A stretch of DNA of 64,000 bases from Lantana camara (taxonomy: Eukaryota; Streptophyta; Magnoliopsida; Lamiales; Verbenaceae), in assembly GCA_037501455.1 (NCBI GenBank), contig CM074860.1:23209001-23273000 (forward strand), in the 5' to 3' direction. A program made the position numbers and the translations under genes. Under the pieces are notes generated by a model that was not told the origin of the DNA, made no database searches, and saw only the letters and a list, made by a program, of their open reading frames with translations. How positions within the stretch are numbered: the first letter of the stretch is position 1; the number at the start of each line of letters is the position of its first letter. Positions 10,720 to 21,880 of the stretch are shown piece after piece.

Positions 10720-10790
10720 CACACGTGTGAAACCACACGTGTGGGTCACGTGACTGGACACGTGTCATTGTGACACGTGTGCCACACGTG
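10720..10790. promoter_or_regulatory. G-box palindrome array in the copia-1 5' LTR
   Basis: Six CACGTG cores in 71 bp, as CACACGTGTG (10720-10729), CCACACGTGTGG (10733-10744), GTCACGTGAC (10745-10754), GACACGTGTC (10757-10766), ACACGTGT (10773-10780) and CACACGTG (10783-10790). The flanks differ but stay mostly symmetrical. G-boxes bind bZIP/bHLH factors; ABA or stress control of the LTR is an inference. Confidence 0.7.
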
Positions 10791-11101
10791 ATTATTTAAT
10801 TATATATTAAATAATTAATTTGTTAATTATTTAATAGACTTTGGTTTAATTTTGAATTAAAAAGAAAGTCTAATTTTGGAGAAAATAATCTAGTTAACTA
10901 ATTAGATAAAATAAGTTATTTATTTTAAATAAATAAAGTATGAAAATTATCCAAAAATAGTTTGGATATTTTAGCTCTCTTCAAAGTTGATTTGAATTAG
11001 AATTCAAAGTCAAAGTCAAATTACTTGATGATCAAGTAATAGGAGAGAGAGGGACCAAATCCTTAGTCCATGAGGACTAAGAATTTCGGCCACTCCCTCT
11101 T

Positions 11102-11109
11102 TATAAATA
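11102..11109 (+). promoter_or_regulatory. TATA box of the copia-1 5' LTR
   Basis: TATAAATA after a CT-rich stretch; repeated at 19042-19049 in the 3' LTR. Confidence 0.75.
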
Positions 11110-11498
11110 GGAGAGCTCGAGCTCCTTATGAAGGGATTTGGCAATTCTTTTAGTTCATGTGTTGAACACCATCCTTTCTCCAAGATAAACGAAACCCTAG
11201 GTTAAGCCTAAACACTAACTAGAGAACTAGCATCCTTACTAGTTAGATTGTGATCAAGTTGGTGGACTATCTCTAGAGAGCTTCAAGTTAGAAGTTTGAA
11301 GATTCGAGCTTTACCAAGGAGAGGGGATCAAGCCGCGAGAAGAGCGTTCTTGGGTGGCTTGAAACGCTTCAAGAAAGAATAAAAGAAAAGTAAGTTTGTT
11401 AACTCTACGAATTTGGATACACGATTGCGAGTCCTAGATCCTTTTGTTGGGAAATTTTTTTAAATTCCGCTGCTTTCTGATTCGTGTTTTCCAACAAG

Positions 11499-11511
11499 TG
11501 GTATCAGAGCC
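11499..11511 (+). other. Copia-1 primer-binding site
   Basis: TGGTATCAGAGCC begins two bases after the 5' LTR end. It is complementary to the 3' end of initiator methionine tRNA, the usual plant copia primer. Confidence 0.93.
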
Positions 11512-11802
11512 ACCTTGTTAATCGTGTTTCTGATTCGTCTCAATTATACTGAATTTGGTAGAAATTCTTAGGCTTGATGCGATTGAGTATTTGTAATTGT
11601 TTTAGAAAGCCTGAATTACGAAACTGTATTTTTTTCTAAAAATTTCTGAAAATTGGTTTTTGGAAATTTTAATTTTTGAAAACTATTTTAGATTTGAAAC
11701 TGTATAAACTGTTTTTGGATTTCTTGGATTGGTTTTGCTTTTGAACAAAAACACGAAACGAAAAGCCTGGATTACGAACACGCGAAACCCCACTTGCGCA
11801 CC

Positions 11803-11862
11803 GCTCCCGCACACCGTGCGGGAGCCTAGCACGCCCGCCTAGGGCGGCCGAGACTGGCCGCC
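11803..11862. repeat. Two perfect GC-rich hairpins in the copia-1 leader
   Basis: GCTCCCGCAC (11803-11812) pairs with GTGCGGGAGC (11816-11825) around a 3-base loop. GGCGGCC (11843-11849) pairs with GGCCGCC (11856-11862) around GAGACT. They would be very stable in the genomic RNA, about 300-360 nt after the PBS. Confidence 0.8.
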
Positions 11863-13075
11863 CGTCGCCCGCCACCCAGCCGAGAAGGCTGCGCGCATCG
11901 GCGCGGCTCTTTCGTGTGCGGGCCCCGTTTTCGTAATCCATTTTCGTATTTCGTGCAATCCAGTCCCAATTTTATTTTAATTTTAAAATTTTATTTTTTT
12001 GAATATTTATTTTAATTTTTGAATAAAACTTAAAATTGGGATTTTTTGAGAAATTGAAACGGTTTATATTTTGGGAAAATGCATCTTTGATAAAATTATT
12101 AATTTTCAGAAATTAATTGGAATTTTATTTGTTTTGTTAATTTGGGATTTATTTAAAACTTTTATAAATAAGACTCGCATCAAGTCGTGTTTTATGTCAT
12201 TAGGACTTGAAACGGGAATTTTAATTTATTGGTTAAATTTAAATTCTCGGAAAAGCATGTTAGGTGATCATAGGTTTAAACTTATGTATGGTTTTAATTT
12301 ATACACATGGATGGTTTAGATTGGGGTTGGAGCCCTATAGTTACGTTTTTTCAATTGAGGTTGGAGCCTCACTTATGTGCGTACTGTTATGTGATTTATT
12401 ATGTGGCTTTCCATATTACTGTTTTTGGGGCCGGGGTATGCCCCGTGTAATTGTCTAAGGCCAATATGAAGATTGAGCCTTATTACTTTATGTCTTTTTC
12501 TTTTTATTGTAATTTGAGAGTAGAGATAGGTGGTGAGGTTTTATTTTCATTTTGGAGACAATGCACCCATGGAGTAAGATGGACCACATTCAAGTAACAA
12601 GGAGGCCATAAGTGAAGACCCCTCAAAATGTTAGGGAGGGGAATCTCAATTGTAAAAATGTAATAGAGATAGGGCTCGTATTTTGTTACCGCTTTCCCTT
12701 ATGTGATTTAAACTGTTTATGTGTCATGTATGTTAGAACTTGTGATTGTAGAGTGGCTCCCACATATCACGCATAAGATAGGTAGAACCCATGATCATTA
12801 CATGTTAGTATCATGCTAGGACATGTTATCTGTTTATGTGCTTGTTTGAAATGCATTTAAGTGTACTTGCATTAATCAAGACTAATAAAATTGGATAACA
12901 TATATGTTGGTGAGGTCAAACCGGACAACTCTCCGATTGATTCGAAAATTCCCATTAAATATTAAGCTAATTTCGAACAAATAGGTGTTTAATTCGAGAT
13001 GCAAATTTTGAATTAAATTCCTAGCATTCCATCAATAGGTTTTAAGTTTAGTAAGTGAAGCTAGTTATTGTCCCC

Positions 13076-13389
13076 GAGTCGTGGGATAGCTAGTGGAGCT
13101 TATTAGTTCTTAGTTACCTAATTGATCATTTTAAACAATCAATATTTCATGGTCAATTTTAGCAAGGGCGATGTCTGCGAGTCGTGGGTCGTTCGAACTA
13201 AGTTTTGATCATGATCTTATGATTGATGGGTCTAGGTTAATGCCTAAGTAAATATGGATGTCGCACGAGTCGTGGGTCCATATTGAAAGATAGGTGATGC
13301 AAAAAATAATTACTAAGAGTTCTAAAGGTGTTAGATTGGTAAGTTGTACCTACCTAGGGTTCTTACTTAGAATGTCCGCGAGTCGTGGG
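13076..13389 (+). repeat. Four spaced copies of GAGTCGTGGG in the copia-1 leader
   Basis: Copies start at 13076, 13179, 13267 and 13380 (spacings 103, 88 and 113). Three are preceded by GTC-GC-like bases. They look like a degenerate tandem repeat of ~100 bp just upstream of the gag start. Confidence 0.65.
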
Positions 13390-13595
13390 TTCGAGGTAAA
13401 ATGCCTAGGATCTTAGTACCCATTGGGAAACGTGTTCCTCTTAGATCTTTGGGAATTATAGATCTTTGAAAAACAGTGGGAGCTACATTAGATTAAAGAC
13501 CTTATCTTTTGTATATCGTTATAATTCAGCATACTCACTAGTTCTCTGTTTCACCATTTAGGTCGTAGATTCTGTGATTCTCTACGTGTTTTGAA

Positions 13596-16500
13596 ATGGC
13601 AACCAAAAACCCTCTTGTATCGATCCTCGAGTCAAACAAGTTGACTGGTCCCAACTATTCTGATTGGCTGAGGAATCTAAAAATCATTTTAGATTCTGAG
13701 AAGAGAACTTATGTTCTCTTCGAAGGGGAGGCTCCCACTCGGGCCGAGCGGGACGCGATTCAGAAGTGGAAGGATGATAATCTCCAAGCCCGTTGCCTTA
13801 TGTTGGCTAACATGTCTCCGGACTTGCAAAGGCAACATGAGGCCATGGAATTCGCTTGGGAGATTTATGACCACTTAGAGCAACTTTACCGCCCTCATGA
13901 ACGTGTTACAAGGTATAACACTTCAAAGGAATTGTTCCACTTGAGAATGAGGGAAGGTTCAAGTGTCCATGAATATGGACTCAAGTTTCTTGCCCTTACT
14001 GAGAAACTTGCCTCCATGGACATGCCACTGAAAGATGAGCTTTCAGTGGATTTGTTGCTAGCTTCGCTCCCATCATCATTCAACCTATTTGTCCTTAACT
14101 TCAACATGAATCATGCTGGTGCTACTGTAGCTGAGCTGATTAGTCAGCTTGTGACTGCTGAAAGCACGATCAAGAAGGACAATAAGGTTTTGATGGTGAA
14201 TGCTCCATCTTCCTCTTCTGGGCCTTCTAAAGGTAAGGGCAAGAAAGCCCAAAAGAAGAAGAAGAAACCCCTTAGGCCCACTGGTGGCGTTTCGAAGGGG
14301 AAGGCCCAAAAGAAGAAGCGTGATCAGAAGGAGGATGTTTGCTTCCATTGTGGCAAAGCGGGACATTGGAGGAGAAACTGCCCAGAGTACAAGTCTACTC
14401 TAAAGAAAGGTATCTTTCTCGTTGAAATAAATCTTTCTATTAATTCTAGTTCTTGGGTACTTGATACCGGTTGTGGAACTCATATCTGTAATGATGTACA
14501 GATGCTAAGTGAAGTCCAACAACTCAAAGAAAGAGAATGCATCTTGAAGATCGGCGATGGCTCAAACGTTGAAGCTCGAGCTTTAGGCACAATTAGATTA
14601 GATTTAGGTAGTTTTGAGTTAGTCTTAAATAAAGTCCTTTATGTACCGAGCATTATTCGTAATATAATTTCTGTTCCAATTTTAGATTGTGAAGGTTATG
14701 AAACTTATATTAAGAATGGTAAATACTTTATCAAACGGAACAACTCTTCCGTTCACATCGGTACTCTAAGTAATGGACTTTATCTAACTCAGAATATCAA
14801 TATCATGAATATACAACGAGAAACGAAGCGTAAGAGAGATGACAAAGTTTCAGCTCCCTTATGGCACGCTAGATTAGGACACATTTCCAAGAACAGAATT
14901 AGCAAGATAAACACTTTAGGATCATTCTCTGAAAATGATCTTAAGGAGTTAACTTCTTGTGAATCCTGTCTCAAAGGAAAGATGTCCAAAGTTCCTTTTA
15001 AAGGAACTGTGGAACGTGCCACTAAGGTTTTGGATTTGATCCATACTGATGTTTATGGACCGCTTATGTAAGCACAAGAAACAATCATCAGTATTTCATA
15101 ACCTTTACTGATGACTTCAGTCGGTATGGTTATGTATACTTGATGAAGTATAAATCTGAAGCTTTTGAGAAATTCTTAGAATTTCAAAAGGAGGTTGAGA
15201 ACCAAACTTGTCATAAGATCAAAGCACTTCGATCTGATCGAGGAGACGAGTATCTTAGTGAAGAATTCCTTAATCATCTCAAAGATAATGGGATTATCTC
15301 TCAGTGGACTCCTCCGGGAACTCCTTAGCTTAATGGAGTTTCTGAGAGAAGGAATCGAACCTTACTTGATATGGTTCGTTCCATGATGAGTTTCACTGAC
15401 TTACCACCTTCTTTATGGGGTTATGCCCTAGAAAGTACAGCAAAGATTTTGAATCTAGTTCCCTCTAAGTCAGTCCCTAAAACGCCCTATGAAATGTGGC
15501 ATGGTAAAATCCCTAGCTATTCTTACTTAAGAATTTGGGGTTGTCCTGCTTACGTGAAGAGGACAGTGGGAGATAAGTTAGAATCTCGTTCTAACTTATG
15601 CTACTTTGTAGGTTATCCTAAGGAATCCATAGGATACTACTTCTATGATCAATCTGAGCAAAAGGTGTTTGTTTCCAGAAATGCCATTTTTCTTGAGGAA
15701 CCGTTCCTTAAAGAAAAGAAAGGCAAGATCATAGAATTAGAAGAAGTACAAAGTGATCCCACACCACCCACTGAAGAAACGTACCCTTCTGATCAACCAC
15801 AACCAATCACGAATTTCGATACACATGAAAATCCTCCTCTGAGGCGTTCTGAACGCACTCCTAGACAGCCGGAGAGATGGTATGGATTCTTCCATGAAAT
15901 CTCTCAAAAGGATAATGATCCTTTAACATATGAGGAGGCACTTTCAGATTCTGACTCTGAACCGTGGATAGAAGCCATGAAATTCGAAATGGACTCCATG
16001 AACTCCCACCAAGTTTGGACCTTGGTAGATTTGCCTGATGGGGTCAAACCCATAGGTTGCAAATGGATCTTTAAGAGAAAGCTTGGAGTTGATGAGAGCA
16101 TTGCAGCCTACAAAGCAAGACTGGTTGCAAAAGGATTCACTCAAAGACCCGGCGTGGACTTTGATGAAACTTTTTCGCCAGTTGCAATGCAAAAGTCTAT
16201 TCGGATCATGCTTGCCATTGCTGCATATTATGACTATGAGATATGGCAAATGGATGTGAAAACTGCCTTTCTCAATGGTGACATTGACAAAGACATTTAT
16301 ATGGAGCAACCCATAGGTTTCACATTCAGTGGGAGTGAGCAAAAGGTTTGCAAACTCCAAAGATCAATCTATGGATTGAAACAGGCTTCTAGGAATTGGA
16401 ACATTCGATTTGATGAATCAGTCAAAGCGTTTGGCTTCATTCAAATTTCGAATGAGTCCTGTGTGTTTAGAAAGGAATTGGAGACCTCAGCGCAATTCTT

Positions 16501-17497
16501 AGTACTTTATGTGGATGACATCCTTCTTATTGGGAATTCGAAGGATGACATGAAAGTAACTAAGTTATGGTTATCGAACCAATTCGAGATGAAAGATCTT
16601 GGTGATGCGTCCTATATCCTTGGAATTAAAATCTATAGAGATAGATCTAGAAGGTTAATAGGACTATCACAGTCGATGTACATTGACAAAGTATTGAAGA
16701 GATTCAATATGGAGTCAGCAAAGGTTAAGAACCTTCCTATGAGTGTAGGAACATGTCTTTCAAAGAAGATGTGTCCTAAGACTAACCTTGAGAAGGAAAG
16801 AATGACTCATACACCTTATGCATCAGCAATAGGTAGCATAATGTATGCAATGTTATGTACTCGACCAGATGTGGCTTATGCACTTAGTGTAACAAGTCGT
16901 TTCCAATCTGACCCTGGAGATGGTCACTGGGCTGCCGTGAAGAATATTCTTAAGTACTTGAAAAGTACTAAAGATTTATTCTTAGTTTACGGAGGTCAGA
17001 AAGATCTTACTGTCTAAGGATACTGCGATGCAAGCGTTGCATCTGACTTAGATGATTTTAAGTCAATGTCAGGATACATTTTCTGCCTAAACGGCGGAGC
17101 AGTGAGTTGGAAGAGTTCCAAGCAAACAACCACTGTAGATTCGACCACTGAGGCCGAATACTTAGCTGCAAATGATGTAGCTAAGGAAGGTGTTTGGATT
17201 AGAAACTTCATTCAAGAATTGAATGTTGTTCCTAGCATGAAAGACCCCATTTCTGTGTTTTGTGACAACACTGGGGCGGTTGCTCAAGCAAGAGAACCAA
17301 GATCTCACCAACGGACCAAGCACATTATGAGGAAGTATCACCTAATCCGTGATATTATCAAAAGCGGAGATGTGCAAATTGAGAGGGTCACATCTGCAGA
17401 GAACGTGGCATATCCACTTACTAAACCCCTTAGTCGAGAAGCTTTCCAAGGTCATCTTTAGAAGATGGGACTTAGAGTAGCTTTAGAATGGCTTTGA
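13596..17497 (+). pseudogene. Copia-1 gag-pol polyprotein, disabled
   Basis: Starts at ATG 13596 (AAATGGCA). Gag (UBN2-type) is followed by a basic KKKKK region, a CCHC knuckle (C249, C252, H257, C262), an aspartic protease with D290-T-G, the GAG-pre-integrase motif LWHARLGH, the integrase core, reverse transcriptase with YVDD at 16508-16519, and RNase H with the STTEAEY motif. The frame breaks four times: a 1-bp deletion near 15064 relative to copia-3, TAG at 15326-15328, TAA at 17015-17017 and TAG at 17459-17461. The last frame closes at 17497, just before the polypurine tract. An intact copy would encode the replication proteins; this one can only be mobilised in trans, if at all. Confidence 0.95.
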
Positions 17498-17498
17498 C

Positions 17499-17513
17499 GG
17501 GCAAGTGGGAGAT
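17499..17513 (+). other. Copia-1 polypurine tract
   Basis: Purine-rich GGGCAAGTGGGAGA immediately upstream of the 3' LTR, the expected plus-strand primer. Confidence 0.8.
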
Positions 17514-19427
17514 TGTTAGGAATAGTGCCCTAGAAAGCCGATTGTATATCCGCTTTGTGCTTTTCCTTATTGTAATCACAGACAATCTTTGAATGAAATA
17601 ACGAATTGAGGCAACACTTCTTTATATGCTCTTGTTTGGTATGCGTTTACTTTATCTGTGCTTGTATGAGAACTCCCCTAATCCTTATGACTTTAGGACT
17701 CTACCATTTAGGTGAAATGGTTCATGAAACGAGCCCTATATCACATAAGTCATGATTAGTAAAATACTCCAAGCTGATGAGTCCTACAGACAGTGGGAGT
17801 GTCAACTTGACTCCTCTAAGGCTTGCTTGTGGGATCACGCCCTTAAGAAGGACCACCTTGTTTCATGGAGGTGCAAAGTGTATAGTTGATACGTGCGTGA
17901 TACATGAGGGTGCTTACTTTAATAAGTAAGTTCACTGAGTTGCCCCGTGTGAGAACATTCCTAAATGGGAAAGGAAGTTTCTATTTCAGAAAATATAAAC
18001 TTCCAGATTAGGAAATATCTCACGAGTCATTGATGTGATTAATTGATCCTTAGACTTGAGGTTCCTTGTCACTTTATGAGTTAACTCTGTAGTCTTAGGT
18101 ATAAGCTTTAAAGGGTGTCGCCTTAGACAACTGATTCAAGGCTTATGCTGGGGCTGCACAAGTAATTCATGAAAGTGAATGGCAATCAAGATAGGACCTA
18201 CACTTGCATATGCAAGGTGATCTCTTATTGTGTAAGTCATTCATATGCCATATGGAGTCCTTGGCCAAGGCAGTAGATCAAGACATCAAGAAAAGGGTTT
18301 CTTGGATTGAGATCAAATGGATATGAAATGCACTTAGCTTTAAGACCGGATTATTAGGGTTCTGATTATTCCTTTGCCCTAGATCTTGGTTGAGAGATAG
18401 TAAGTAGGAGGATTGTATCTCGCATGAATCAATGACTTAAAGGTTCTGTCGAATCCGAACATTCCAATTCATCTAGGGGTTAAACACCTGTTGCTAGACT
18501 ATGGTCGTTTAATCGGTGGACTGATTAATTAATTAGTGAATTAATTAATTGGGGTCACTGCTAATTGAATTGAGAACCTAGAGGGTCACACACAACAACT
18601 TGGTTACATGAGTTGAGGCTTTAAAATGATTAAACGAGTTAATCGGGCCTAAAGGGTTCCACACGTGTGAAACCACACGTGTGGGTCACGTGACTGGACA
18701 CGTGTCATTGTGACATGTGTGCCACACGTGATTATTTAATTATAAATTAAATAATTAATTTGTTAATTATTTAATAGACTTTGGTTTAATTTTGAATTAA
18801 AAAGAAAGTCTAATTTTGGAGAAAATAATCTAGTTAATTAATTAGATAAAATAAGTTATTTATTTTAAATAAATAAAGTATGAAAATTATCCAAAAATAG
18901 TTTGGATATTTTAGCTCTCTTGAAAGTTGATTTGAATTAGAATTCAAAGTCAAAGTCAAATTACTTGATGATCAAGTAATAGGAGAGAGAGGGACCAAAT
19001 CCTTAGTCCATGAGGACTAAGAATTTCGGCCACTCCCTCTTTATAAATAGGAGAGCTCGAGCTCCTTATGAAGGGAGTTGGCAATTTTTTTGGTTCATGT
19101 GTTGAACACCATCCTTTCTCTAAGATAAACGAAACCCTAGGTTAAGCCTAAACACTAACTAGAGAACTAGCATCCTTACTAGTTAGATTGTGATCAAATT
19201 GGTGGACTATCTCTAGAGAGCTTCAAGTTAGAAGTTTGAAGATTCGAGCTTTACCAAGGAGAGGGGATCAAGCCGCGAGAAGAGCGTTCTTGGGTGGCTT
19301 GAAACGCTTCAAGAAAGAATAAAAGAAAAGTAAGTTTGTTAACTCTACGAATTTGGATACAATCCTAGATCCTTTTGTTGGGAAAATTTTTTAAATTCCG
19401 CTGCTTTCTGATTCGTGTTTTCCAACA
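17514..19427 (+). repeat. Copia-1 3' LTR
   Basis: 1914 bp. It carries the same G-box array at about 18660-18730, with one core changed to CATGTG, and TATAAATA at 19042-19049. It lacks a 9-bp stretch present before the 5' LTR end. Confidence 0.96.
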
Positions 19428-19508
19428 TGTTCTTCTCCCCTGTTTTCAAATATTGTGCATTCGTGCATATTGTATTCAAGCAAGACAATCAATAAGTGCA
19501 ATCATGAT

Positions 19509-19783
19509 AATAACCCGAGGATAATCCGTGGTGTCGGACCCGTCCCCAGTCTCCTTCTTCCTCCGGTTGATGGTGGGTTTGCAAAGCCCTAACCATCCAT
19601 GCTACGTACGTCGGGAACATGACTCCCACGTACGGGATTCCTTCCTCCACCAAACCTCCTGCTGGATTCAGGGGTCATCCCAATGTTGAGGGGTGTGCAG
19701 AGTTACCCGTCAGGCTGATGCCTTCCTGGTTGGCTCGTACACATACCCTCGGGCCCAAAGTGCTATCATGCTACTCGCCACTA
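19509..19783 (-). other. Conserved multi-hairpin domain, copy 3 (LTR-C)
   Basis: Reverse-strand counterpart of 5603-5880 and 7901-8134. Stems visible on the plus strand: CGTACGT-C-GGGA (19604-19615) with TCCCACGTACG (19624-19634), and GATGGTGGG (19569-19577) with CCTAACCATC (19588-19597). The first stem has a wholly different sequence from GGGCATAGGG in copy 2, yet it lies at the same place and keeps a CATG in the loop. Confidence 0.6.
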
Positions 19784-20467
19784 AATATTCACGATATAAT
19801 CACAATACACGCATTGCTTTGCATGATCATGATATTAATCAAACTACATACATTGCTTTGCATGAGCCCGATTTGCTTTGAAATTATTTTAAAAGCTTGG
19901 AAACGATTATAAGAAAATATACGTATACCTTTTTGGCTTGAAAGTTCACATAAAGGTTATAGGGTTCTATATATTAGTAATTAAACCTCACCTGTGACGA
20001 TCAAAACAAAGATATAATTATGGTGCGTGTCCCACTTCAACTGGAAGAAGATCTGTGTAACAAGGACAAGTGTACATGAGACTAGACTCAAATGAACCAA
20101 TTAAGATGCACGACAAAGTCATAATTGATATATCACGCAATAACAATCAAGCAATGTTAATTATGAGAATAATTATCACTAAACCAAGTTTATAACTCAT
20201 ATAGGTCACATACGAGAGCCAAAGAAGTGAAAAGAATGCAATATGAAAGGTTTTGGTGAAGTTTAGGAAAATTGACAATTTTGGGAAAATGCACATGTTG
20301 TGGGAAAACTGTAATATCTTAAATTCTAGAAGTGGGATTTGAGTTTTGTTTATTGGATATGAAACTAGACACAAAGACCTTTCCAACGCTATATGGCACG
20401 TTTTCTAATTCAAACCGAGGTGAAAATGGCGTTGATTTGAAGTTGGACAAAATGCAATTTCTGGAGG

Positions 20468-20622
20468 GGTCGCGGTCGCGACCAAAAACCTTCACAAAAT
20501 GGTCGCGGGCGCGACCTAGTATTTTCCGAATTTTTCATGCAATTTTCCAAATGTCGAAAGTTGGCCAAAATGGGGTCGCGGGAGCGACCATTTTTACACA
20601 TAAACAGGTCGCAGGCGCAACC
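20468..20622. repeat. Palindrome array C (consensus GGTCGCGGGCGCGACC)
   Basis: Copies at 20468-20483 (7-bp perfect arms around GT), 20501-20516 (7-bp perfect arms around GG), 20574-20589 and 20607-20622. They lie 0.92-1.08 kb from the LTR-C start, matching the array slot of the sister LTRs but with a different word. Confidence 0.85.
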
Positions 20623-21543
20623 ATAAACGCAGCAGCGGAAAACAGGGAAAAAACAGGGGATTTTCATGCCAAAAATCACCAAAACATCAACAAATGCATG
20701 ATCACTCCATAACCATTATCAAAACACAACAAATATACATTATACTACACTTATTCACTCAAACAATCAAGAAATATACATCAAGGTATCAAAATTTCAT
20801 GATGAAACCCCCATATTTATACATATGCTTCCAATCTTCATGAACTTCAACATATCCATGCAACTTCCAATTCTTATGATCCTAGCATGCTTCTAACTTC
20901 AAATATTGCAAGAATTCATCACATAATACATGAACCCTACTTTCTATGCCCAATAAGAAATTCATCCAAGTGCATGTCATACCTTAAATTCAAGCAAGAA
21001 ATAGGAGAAGGTGAAGAGATAATGATGATGATGCTCCTAGCTTCAATGATCCTTCAAGAATTTTAGCTTGAAAATGAGATAAAATTTCCTCCTTCTCCTT
21101 GGTGTTTTAATTGGTTTTTAGTGTGTGAAGAAATTGGTTGAAAATGATGATCAAGTATATGTGATAAATGTATACATACAACACATAATTAATCTAAAGT
21201 CTTCCAAGAGATGAGATGAGTCACCAAATTTTGCAACCAAGCCCCCCTAATATATAAATTACTTCATTCAAGTTCTATCTCTAACAATTAGTTCATTTAG
21301 CTCCAAGTCAATAAATACAATTAAATCCAAGAATTCACACAAGAGAGCAATTAAGGACATTTAATTCAATTAGATCACTTAATTCATACAATTAAGCACG
21401 TTATCAATTAGTTCACGTAATTTCCACGTTAATGATAATTCATATAAATGCATAAAAATATATTACATACAATGTTGTGAAATTTAATATAATGTAACAT
21501 ATAATATCCCATAATGATTGAATGGAAAAACCGGGGCGTTACA

Positions 21544-21880
21544 GTTAATTTATTTGGGTTATCAATTAGTAATTTATTTTTGAATTTTTAGTGTCAACAG
21601 TGTCGAATTCGAATCTCGAGTTCTCAGCTAGATACTATGAATTTAACTACGCATAGTTACAGTGTTCAACAAAACAATACATAAATTCATAAATAATATT
21701 TTAAGTATTTAACTATCAAAACTAGAGAGAAATTAAAAATCCTAAAACTAGAGAAAAGCAAGGATAACGTGCATGAAAGAGTGAGAGAAGGAATGAAATA
21801 ACTCCTATTTATCACAGTAAGCAAGAGTCATAAAGAACAGAAAATCGAGACACCCAAGGAAAACGCGTATAAATCTATCT
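21544..21880. other. AT-rich non-coding stretch
   Basis: No gene, repeat end or motif recognised between LTR-C and the LINE remnant. It may include the LINE 5' junction, for which no target duplication was found. Confidence 0.5.

Larger units (their letters stand above)
9574..11496 (+). repeat. Copia-1 5' LTR
   Basis: 1923 bp, TGTTAGG...CCAACA. It holds six CACGTG palindromes at 10720-10790 and a TATAAATA box at 11102-11109, so transcription should start shortly after 11130. The G-box cluster lies ~310 bp upstream of the TATA box. Confidence 0.96.
11512..13595 (+). other. Copia-1 untranslated leader, 2.1 kb
   Basis: No long frame in this stretch. It contains a GC-rich island (about 11760-11940) in otherwise AT-rich DNA, with the perfect hairpins listed separately, and near its 3' end four copies of GAGTCGTGGG. 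A leader this long may carry packaging or translation signals; that is inference. Confidence 0.7.
9574..19427 (+). mobile_element. Copia-1: complete Ty1/copia LTR retrotransposon, 9854 bp, TSD TGTTC
   Basis: Both LTRs start TGTTAGGAATAG and end CGTGTTTTCCAACA. The element is flanked by the perfect duplication TGTTC (9569-9573 and 19428-19432). Order: 5' LTR, PBS, a 2.1-kb untranslated leader, one broken gag-pol frame, polypurine tract, 3' LTR. About 30 substitutions and one 9-bp indel separate the LTRs over ~1.9 kb (about 1.6 %, counted by eye). Pol order is protease, integrase, reverse transcriptase, RNase H, which defines copia. Copia-3 at 52860 belongs to the same family. Confidence 0.97.
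19433..21543 (-). mobile_element. LTR-C: TGTAACGCCCCGG LTR on the minus strand, truncated at its 3' end
   Basis: Read on the minus strand it starts TGTAACGCCCCGG at 21543 and shares its first ~60 bp with LTR-B, including GGTTTTTCCATTCAATCATTA. It then carries palindrome array C (20622-20468) and the hairpin domain (19783-19509), and stops at 19433 against the copia-1 TSD. Compared with the solo LTR it lacks ~0.7 kb of 3' end. On the other side of copia-1 the flank (8644-9573) is in the opposite orientation, so this junction is a rearrangement and not a simple insertion site. Confidence 0.75.

Noticed and set aside
11499..11511. tRNA-like word TGGTATCAGAGCC
   Set aside because: It is the primer-binding site; no tRNA cloverleaf surrounds it.
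15944..16360. 138-codon minus-strand open frame opposite copia-1 RT, also seen on the plus strand at 55966-56382
   Set aside because: It is conserved only because it mirrors the RT reading frame of the same family; it has no domain or start context and is a shadow frame.
21690..21720. ATATTTTAAG as a possible LINE target duplication matching ATATTTAAG after the A-run near 45628
   Set aside because: The match is imperfect and in AT-rich DNA, and the LINE 5' junction is not defined, so it is not reported as a feature.
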